Part shown: one piece after another, positions 7,976-11,992 of the stretch
Layout: each line of letters opens with the position of its first letter
How positions within the stretch are numbered: position 1 is the stretch's first letter
Assembly (NCBI GenBank): GCA_017882055.1
Contig: JADGQE010000076.1
Location: 1-11,992, forward strand
DNA length: 11,992 nucleotides
Source: Thermoflexales bacterium
GTDB taxonomy: Bacteria > Chloroflexota > Anaerolineae > Fen-1058
Direction of reading: 5' to 3'
Position numbers and translations under genes: made by a program
The notes under the pieces: generated by a model
What the model was told of the DNA's origin: nothing
Seen by the model: only the letters and a program-made list of their open reading frames with translations
The model's database searches: none

Positions 7976-9093
7976 CCACCTCGGAAAAATCCGCTTCGGC
8001 TTTTATCAGCTTAGCTCCCCTGCGCAGACCGTTCCTGTCGAAGTTCCTGCGTTGGGAATGGTTCCTGGTGGCTTTGATTGCGCTCGTGGTGATCGTCAAC
8101 AGCCGATTATCGCCTTACTTCCTCGATGTTCAAAACCTGTTTCGGGCCTCGTCGGACTTCATGGAAATGGGCCTCATGATGCTGCCGATGGTTCTGATCA
8201 TCCTCACCGGGAATGTGGACCTGGCCGTTGCTTCCACGCTCGGGATGACGGCGTCCTTCATGGGCTTGTTGTTCAACAACGGCCTCAATATCTGGCTGGC
8301 GGCAGGGGCCGCGCTGCTGCTAGGCGTCGCCGCCGGTTTCCTCAATGGCTATTTGATCTCGCGCTTGAAAGTTCCGGCCCTGGTGATTACGCTTGGCACC
8401 TATGCCTTCTATCGGGGTATGGCTTACGTCATGCTGGGTGATCAGGCCGCTCGCGGTTATCCGGCCTCGTTCACTTATATTGGACAGGGAACTATCCCTG
8501 GAACACCGATACCGTTTTCAATGGTTCTCTTTCTGGTCATGGCCGTCATCTTCGGATTGGTGTTGCACAAAACGGCCTTCGGACGTTACCTGTACGCGAT
8601 TGGCAACAATCAGGAAGCGGTCATTTATTCCGGGATCTCAGTTCCCCGTGTGAAGGTGATCATTTTCTTAGTATCCGGGCTGATGTCGTCACTGGCGGGT
8701 CTGGTTCTGGCGGCTCGCTTCGGTAGCACTCGCCCCGATATTGGGGGTGGCCTGGAATTAGCTGTTATCACTGCCACGGTCTTAGGCGGCGTGGACATTA
8801 ACGGCGGGAAGGGCAGCATGATCGGGGCAGTTCTCGCTTTACTATTGGTCGGGCTGATGCGCTTCGGGATGGGTCTAATGAATATTCAAGGCCAGGTCCA
8901 AAGCATTGCCATCGGTTTGATGCTCATCCTGTCTATTCTATTGCCCAACCTGCCCCAGATTTTCGGAGACCAACGGTCAAGATGGAATCGACGCACACTG
9001 ATGTTGCTGGCCGTCGCGGCGATCGTCGTGATCGCCTTCGTTTGGTTCTTTTCCTGGTCCCGGGCGACGGTGTTCGCGTTACAAGGTGCGTGA
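7972..9093 (+). CDS. rhaQ: Sugar ABC transporter permease 2 (RhaQ class) with extra C-terminal helix
   Basis: This 373-aa permease is the second channel subunit. The N-terminal RWEWFLVALIAL region with LSPYFLDVQNLF and the NVDLAVAS motif resembles RhaQ proteins. YAIGNNQEAVIYSGI is the ATPase contact loop. Typical relatives are about 330 aa. Here the usual end (ILSILLPNLPQIF) is followed by a basic stretch RSRWNRR (335-341), a strongly hydrophobic segment (342-360) and a short tail, which predicts one added transmembrane helix and an outward-facing C-terminus. The start overlaps the stop of permease 1 by 4 nt. The pairing of two different permeases is typical of rhamnose importers in this class. 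Confidence 0.85.
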   Translation: MTTSEKSASAFISLAPLRRPFLSKFLRWEWFLVALIALVVIVNSRLSPYFLDVQNLFRASSDFMEMGLMMLPMVLIILTGNVDLAVASTLGMTASFMGLLFNNGLNIWLAAGAALLLGVAAGFLNGYLISRLKVPALVITLGTYAFYRGMAYVMLGDQAARGYPASFTYIGQGTIPGTPIPFSMVLFLVMAVIFGLVLHKTAFGRYLYAIGNNQEAVIYSGISVPRVKVIIFLVSGLMSSLAGLVLAARFGSTRPDIGGGLELAVITATVLGGVDINGGKGSMIGAVLALLLVGLMRFGMGLMNIQGQVQSIAIGLMLILSILLPNLPQIFGDQRSRWNRRTLMLLAVAAIVVIAFVWFFSWSRATVFALQGA

Positions 9094-9113
9094 AGATACC
9101 TGGTTTAATTCTG

Positions 9114-9124
9114 AAGGAGGTGAT
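9114..9124 (+). promoter_or_regulatory. Exact complement of the 16S rRNA 3' tail
   Basis: AAGGAGGTGAT is an 11-nt match to the general complement of the bacterial 16S 3' end, much longer than an ordinary Shine-Dalgarno sequence. Its core ends only 2 nt before the ATG at 9123, which is too close for optimal initiation. A second core, AGGAG (9133-9137), is also 2 nt from an ATG (9140), and a third, AGGAG (9191-9195), is well placed for the binding-protein gene. The site could load ribosomes for a small peptide or act as a standby or pausing site. Confidence 0.4.
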
Positions 9125-9188
9125 GACCATCCAGGAGAAATGTTGTTGGCACTTTCAATTGTGTACGACTCAACCCATTTCTAACTAA
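9123..9188 (+). CDS. Possible 21-aa leader peptide, unidentified
   Basis: An ATG directly after the strong ribosome-binding sequence opens 21 codons ending in TAA, 14 nt before the binding-protein gene. The peptide begins MTIQEKCCWHFQLC and has three cysteines. The short distance to the Shine-Dalgarno core weakens the case, and I recognise no family. It could be a translated leader that couples permease and binding-protein expression, or chance. Confidence 0.22.
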   Translation: MTIQEKCCWHFQLCTTQPISN

Positions 9189-9202
9189 GAAGGAGAAAGA
9201 TC

Positions 9203-10324
9203 ATGAAAACCCGTTTAAGTTTTGCCTTAGTGGCCTTCGTCCTGGTGGTCAGCATGTTGCTCAGCGCATGTGGCACCCCGGCAACACCAGCGCCAACCGC
9301 TGTGCCTCCAGCTCCAGCGACCGCCGTGCCCGCAGCTCCAGCGACCGCCGTGCCCGCAGCTCCAGCGACCGCCGTGCCTGCTGCGCCGGCAGCTGCTAAA
9401 GTGTTTGTGTTAGTGCCCAAGAACCTTGGCAACCCTTACTTCGACACCGCCAATGCCGGTGCCCAGGAAGCCGCCAAGGAACTGGGCGTGACAGTTCTGT
9501 ATCAGGGTCCCGCTGCTGCTGACGCCACTCAACAAATCCAGCTGCTGAATTCGCTGATCGCGCAGAAGGTTGCCGGCCTGGCTGTTTCCGCCGACGATTC
9601 GGATGCGCTGGTTCCCACCGGCAAAGCGGCGATCGCGGCCGGCATCCCAGTGGTTTCGTTTGACTCTGCCATTGGCAAAGATGGCCGTGTCCTTCATATC
9701 AATCAGGCCGTGCTGCATGACATCGGCGCCATCGAAATCAAGATGGCCCTGGACTTAACGGGTGCGGCTGGCGGCAAGATCGCCATCTTGAGCGCCACCT
9801 CGACCGCCCCGAACCAGAATGCCTGGATTGAGGTCATGAAGGAAGAGCTGAAGAAGCCCGAATATGCCAAGCTGCAACTGGTCGGCGTCGTGTACGGGGA
9901 TGACGATGATACCAAGAGCTACAATGAAGCTCTGGGTTTGATCACGAAGTATCCTGACTTGAAGGTCATCATCGCCCCGACGACGGTCGGTATTGCCGCT
10001 TCAGGCCGCGCGGTTACGGATAAGAACCTGATGGGCAAGGTCTTCGTGACCGGTCTGGGCACCCCCAACCAGATGCGCGCCTACGTCAAGAACGGCGCCT
10101 CTCCCGAATTCGCGCTGTGGAATCCAGCCGACCTCGGCTACCTGTCCGTCTATGCTCTCAACGCGCTGACCACCGGCAAGATCACGGGTAAGGCGGGTGA
10201 CAAGTTCACCGCGGGCCGACTGGGCGACTACACCGTTCAGGATGACCCGGATCTGGGCCTCAACGTCCTGCTGGGCCTGCCGTTCATCTATAACAAAGAC
10301 AACATCGACAAGTTCAACTGGTAG
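9203..10324 (+). CDS. rhaS: Sugar-binding lipoprotein of the ABC importer (RhaS-like)
   Basis: This 373-aa extracytoplasmic protein captures the sugar and delivers it to the permeases. It has a lipoprotein signal (MKTR, hydrophobic stretch, lipobox LSAC, Cys23) and then an Ala/Pro/Thr-rich linker to about residue 65, made of three 8-residue units (37-60). The type I binding fold follows, starting VFVLVPKNLGNPYFDTA, with GLAVSADDSDALVPTGKAA, IPVVSFDSAI and VLHINQA. The last resembles the NQA segment of rhamnose-binding RhaS proteins. AGGAG (9191-9195) lies 7 nt upstream of the ATG. The gene sits after the permeases rather than before the ATPase as in rhizobia. A strong stem-loop after its stop may stabilise its message, as binding proteins are needed in excess. 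Symbol by class and context; ligand not proven. Confidence 0.85.
   Translation: MKTRLSFALVAFVLVVSMLLSACGTPATPAPTAVPPAPATAVPAAPATAVPAAPATAVPAAPAAAKVFVLVPKNLGNPYFDTANAGAQEAAKELGVTVLYQGPAAADATQQIQLLNSLIAQKVAGLAVSADDSDALVPTGKAAIAAGIPVVSFDSAIGKDGRVLHINQAVLHDIGAIEIKMALDLTGAAGGKIAILSATSTAPNQNAWIEVMKEELKKPEYAKLQLVGVVYGDDDDTKSYNEALGLITKYPDLKVIIAPTTVGIAASGRAVTDKNLMGKVFVTGLGTPNQMRAYVKNGASPEFALWNPADLGYLSVYALNALTTGKITGKAGDKFTAGRLGDYTVQDDPDLGLNVLLGLPFIYNKDNIDKFNW
9311..9382 (+). repeat. Three tandem 24-bp repeats in the lipoprotein linker
   Basis: Copies at 9311-9334 and 9335-9358 are identical; 9359-9382 differs at two bases near its end. Each encodes APATAVPA (residues 37-44, 45-52, 53-60). The near-identity in DNA, not just protein, indicates recent duplication by slippage. 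Copy number may vary among strains, changing only linker length because the unit is a multiple of three. Confidence 0.9.
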
Positions 10325-10363
10325 GCCGCAAGCCTCACCGCAGTAAAATCGTAACTGCTCGCA

Positions 10364-10410
10364 GGTCACTTCGGCAATTGGCCGCACTTTAGCTGATTGC
10401 CGAAGTGACC
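10364..10410 (+). promoter_or_regulatory. Strong intergenic stem-loop
   Basis: GGTCACTTCGGCAAT (10364-10378) and ATTGCCGAAGTGACC (10396-10410) are perfect 15-bp inverted copies. In RNA the stem extends by two G-U and two G-C pairs to 19 bp with a 9-nt loop (10383-10391). No T-run follows, so a factor-independent terminator is unlikely. It lies between the binding-protein stop and the mutarotase start. In transport operons such structures usually protect the upstream message from 3' decay or dampen downstream expression. A protein-binding palindrome is the alternative. Confidence 0.75.
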
Positions 10411-10425
10411 GCTGGATTAAAACCT

Positions 10426-10749
10426 ATGAAACGCATCGGTTTCCTGCTCAAAGTGAAGCCCGACAAAATCGAAGAATACAAGCTGCGCCACCAAGCCGTG
10501 TGGCCGGAAATGTTGGCTGCGCTGCGCCGCACCGGCTGGCACAACTACTCGTTGTTTCTGCGGGAAGATGGTTTGCTCTTCGGTTACTTTGAAACGCCCG
10601 AGAGCCTGCAGGCTGCGCAGGCCGGCATGTCGCAAGAAGCCGTCAACACGCAGTGGCAAACCTTTATGGCGCCGTTCTTCGAGAACTTGTCCGGCGCTCA
10701 GGCCGATCAGAGTATGGTCGAGTTGGAAGAAGTTTTTCATCTTGATTGA
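10426..10749 (+). CDS. rhaM: L-rhamnose mutarotase
   Basis: This 107-aa cytoplasmic enzyme interconverts the alpha and beta anomers of L-rhamnose, supplying the form used by the isomerase. The family is about 104 aa. It begins MKRIGFLLKVKPDKIEEYK and keeps His22 (the catalytic residue in E. coli RhaM), Tyr18, Tyr41 in WHNYSL and Trp77, plus the closing ELEEVFHLD. The ATG at 10426 is chosen because it gives the standard N-terminus; a GTG at 10405 lies inside the stem-loop. The Shine-Dalgarno sequence is weak (GGA at 10414-10416, 9 nt away), which, with the hairpin, suggests lower expression than the binding protein. It corresponds to rhizobial rhaU. This is the strongest single indicator that the operon handles rhamnose. 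Confidence 0.9.
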   Translation: MKRIGFLLKVKPDKIEEYKLRHQAVWPEMLAALRRTGWHNYSLFLREDGLLFGYFETPESLQAAQAGMSQEAVNTQWQTFMAPFFENLSGAQADQSMVELEEVFHLD

Positions 10750-10763
10750 CAGGTAAGATCAGC

Positions 10764-11992
10764 ATGGCTCAATCTCGCACCTATTTAGCGATCGATCTGG
10801 GCGCGGAAAGCGGTCGCGCCATCCTCGGCGCCTTCGATGGCGAACGGCTCACGTTATCGGATGTTCATCGTTTTACGAATGGTCCCGTGCGTCTGCCCGA
10901 TGGCTTGCATTGGGATGTGTTGCGACTCTGGAGCGAGATCAAAGACAGTCTCAGCCGCGCCGCGCATCAAGAACAACCACCCGTCAGCATCGGCCTTGAT
11001 ACCTGGGGGGTGGATTTCGCATTGCTCGATCGGGGCGGCCGGCTGCTCGGAAATCCCTATCACTATCGTGACAGCCGGACGGACGGCATGCTCGCTGAAG
11101 CCTTCAAGCGGCTATCGCGCGGGCAGATTTTCGATCAGACCGGCATTCAGTTCATGCCGATCAATACCCTGTATCAGCTTTTGTCGATGGTGACGGCGAG
11201 CCCGGAGGGGTTGGCCGCAGCCGATCGGTTTCTCACCATTCCGGACTTATTTAATTATTGGCTGACGGGTCAGCAGGCTTGCGAGTTTTCCATCGCGACG
11301 ACGACGCAATGCTACGATCCGCGCCGGCGTGATTGGGCGCAGTCTTTGCTTGCGGCGCTGGGCATTCCGTCTCATATTTTTCCGCGCGTGATTCCATCGG
11401 GTACGGTGCTGGGTCAACTCCATCCCGACGTGGCAGAAGAGACACGCGCCAGTCACCTGCAAGTCATTGCGCCCGCCTGTCATGATACCGGTTCAGCCGT
11501 TGCTGCTGTGCCTGCCGAAAGTGAACGCTTCGCGTGGATTAGCTCAGGCACCTGGTCGATCTTGGGCACGAACGTGTCCGAGCCGATTATCAACGCCGCG
11601 AGTCTCACCTATAACTTCACCAACGAAGGCGGCGTCGGCGGCCAATATTGCTTCTCGAAGAATATCTTGGGGTTGTGGCTGGTGCAGGAATCCAAACGAA
11701 CCTGGGCGGCCAAGGGACAATCATTTTCGTATGCTGAATTGACGGAGATGGCGGCCCAGGCCGAACCCTTTGCGGCCATCGTCGATCCAGATTCTGCCGA
11801 GTTTCTCAAACCCGGCGACATGCCCGCACGGATTCAGGCCTATTGTCAGCGTACCGGCCAAGGCGTGCCGCAAAGCCACGGCGCGATCGTTCGCTGCGCG
11901 CTGGAAAGTCTGGCGTTGAAATATCGTTGGGTACTCGAGAAGATCGAAGAGATAATCGGCTATCGTCTGGAGCCGATTCATATCATCGGCGG
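10764..11992 (+). CDS. rhaB: L-rhamnulokinase, C-terminus cut by window edge
   Basis: The frame stays open from ATG 10764 to the last base, giving 409 codons; the family is about 480-490 aa, so some 75 residues are outside the window. The enzyme phosphorylates L-rhamnulose at O1 with ATP (FGGY/RhaB kinase, cytoplasm). Motifs match RhaB: AIDLGAESGRAILG (phosphate-binding start), GLDTWGVDFALLD, YRDSRTDGM, GIQFMPINTLYQL, IPDLFNYWLTG, PACHDTGSAVAAVP with Asp241 at the position of the E. coli catalytic Asp237, ISSGTWSILG, and IHIIGG at the edge, where the family's C-terminal glycine motif begins. The gap to the mutarotase gene is 14 nt, with AGGTAA at 10751-10756 as a loosely spaced ribosome site. 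It corresponds to rhizobial rhaK. The motifs do not fit fuculokinase. Confidence 0.92.
   Translation, partial: MAQSRTYLAIDLGAESGRAILGAFDGERLTLSDVHRFTNGPVRLPDGLHWDVLRLWSEIKDSLSRAAHQEQPPVSIGLDTWGVDFALLDRGGRLLGNPYHYRDSRTDGMLAEAFKRLSRGQIFDQTGIQFMPINTLYQLLSMVTASPEGLAAADRFLTIPDLFNYWLTGQQACEFSIATTTQCYDPRRRDWAQSLLAALGIPSHIFPRVIPSGTVLGQLHPDVAEETRASHLQVIAPACHDTGSAVAAVPAESERFAWISSGTWSILGTNVSEPIINAASLTYNFTNEGGVGGQYCFSKNILGLWLVQESKRTWAAKGQSFSYAELTEMAAQAEPFAAIVDPDSAEFLKPGDMPARIQAYCQRTGQGVPQSHGAIVRCALESLALKYRWVLEKIEEIIGYRLEPIHIIG

Noticed and set aside
7965..8441. 158-codon frame overlapping the second permease
   Set aside because: It is out of frame with the clearly conserved permease, low in hydrophobic pattern and rich in Gly/Arg/His as expected of a shifted frame.
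9311..9382. CRISPR-like repeat array
   Set aside because: Units are adjacent without spacers, in frame, and encode a lipoprotein linker.
10405..10425. GTG start adding 7 residues to the mutarotase
   Set aside because: It lies inside the right arm of the stem-loop and has no ribosome site. The family N-terminus matches the ATG at 10426.
1..11992. tRNA, rRNA, insertion sequences, prophage or defence genes
   Set aside because: None was seen on either strand; every long protein-like frame belongs to sugar uptake, regulation or metabolism.

Overview
The window carries a sugar-utilisation locus, read almost entirely rightward, and best interpreted as an L-rhamnose (6-deoxyhexose) uptake and catabolism cluster. 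The source looks like a free-living, moderately GC-rich bacterium. The Ala/Pro/Thr-rich linker straight after the lipoprotein cysteine of the binding protein is a style common in Chloroflexota, so I infer that phylum. The inference rests on style and gene content only; there is no phylogenetic marker in the window.

Layout. Positions 1-363 hold no convincing complete gene. An open leftward frame enters at the left edge and may be the start of a divergent gene or a remnant, and a good extended -10 promoter (279-307) drives the next gene. Positions 364-3468 encode a 1034-aa bifunctional protein of the Fkp type (L-fucokinase plus GDP-L-fucose pyrophosphorylase). A 291-bp gap follows, GC-rich then abruptly AT-rich, with a near-consensus promoter (3664-3691) and repeated TTTCG-type motifs. 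From 3760 to the right edge a tightly packed operon runs: regulator, ABC ATPase, permease, permease, binding lipoprotein, mutarotase, kinase. The kinase is cut by the window edge. The order matches an R-T-P-Q-S-U-K version of the rhamnose transport loci known from rhizobia. Isomerase and aldolase or dehydrogenase genes are not in the window.

How the genes work together (inference from family knowledge). The lipoprotein binds the sugar outside the membrane, the two permeases and the double ATPase import it, the mutarotase equilibrates its anomers, an isomerase outside the window would make L-rhamnulose, and the kinase phosphorylates that. The regulator is unusual: a complete DeoR repressor (winged helix plus DeoRC sugar-phosphate sensor) is fused to a complete cytoplasmic periplasmic-binding-protein-like domain, so one protein could read both a phosphorylated intermediate and a free sugar. 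A shared motif, ATTTCnnnAG, lies just after the -35 element of both the fkp and the rha promoters, with a further copy near the rha start point. This suggests that the GDP-fucose salvage enzyme and the rhamnose operon share this regulator.

Other points of note are a long perfect inverted repeat between the binding-protein and mutarotase genes, an exact anti-Shine-Dalgarno complement in front of a possible 21-codon Cys-containing peptide upstream of the binding-protein gene, a 24-bp tandem repeat encoding the lipoprotein linker, and an extra C-terminal membrane helix on the second permease.
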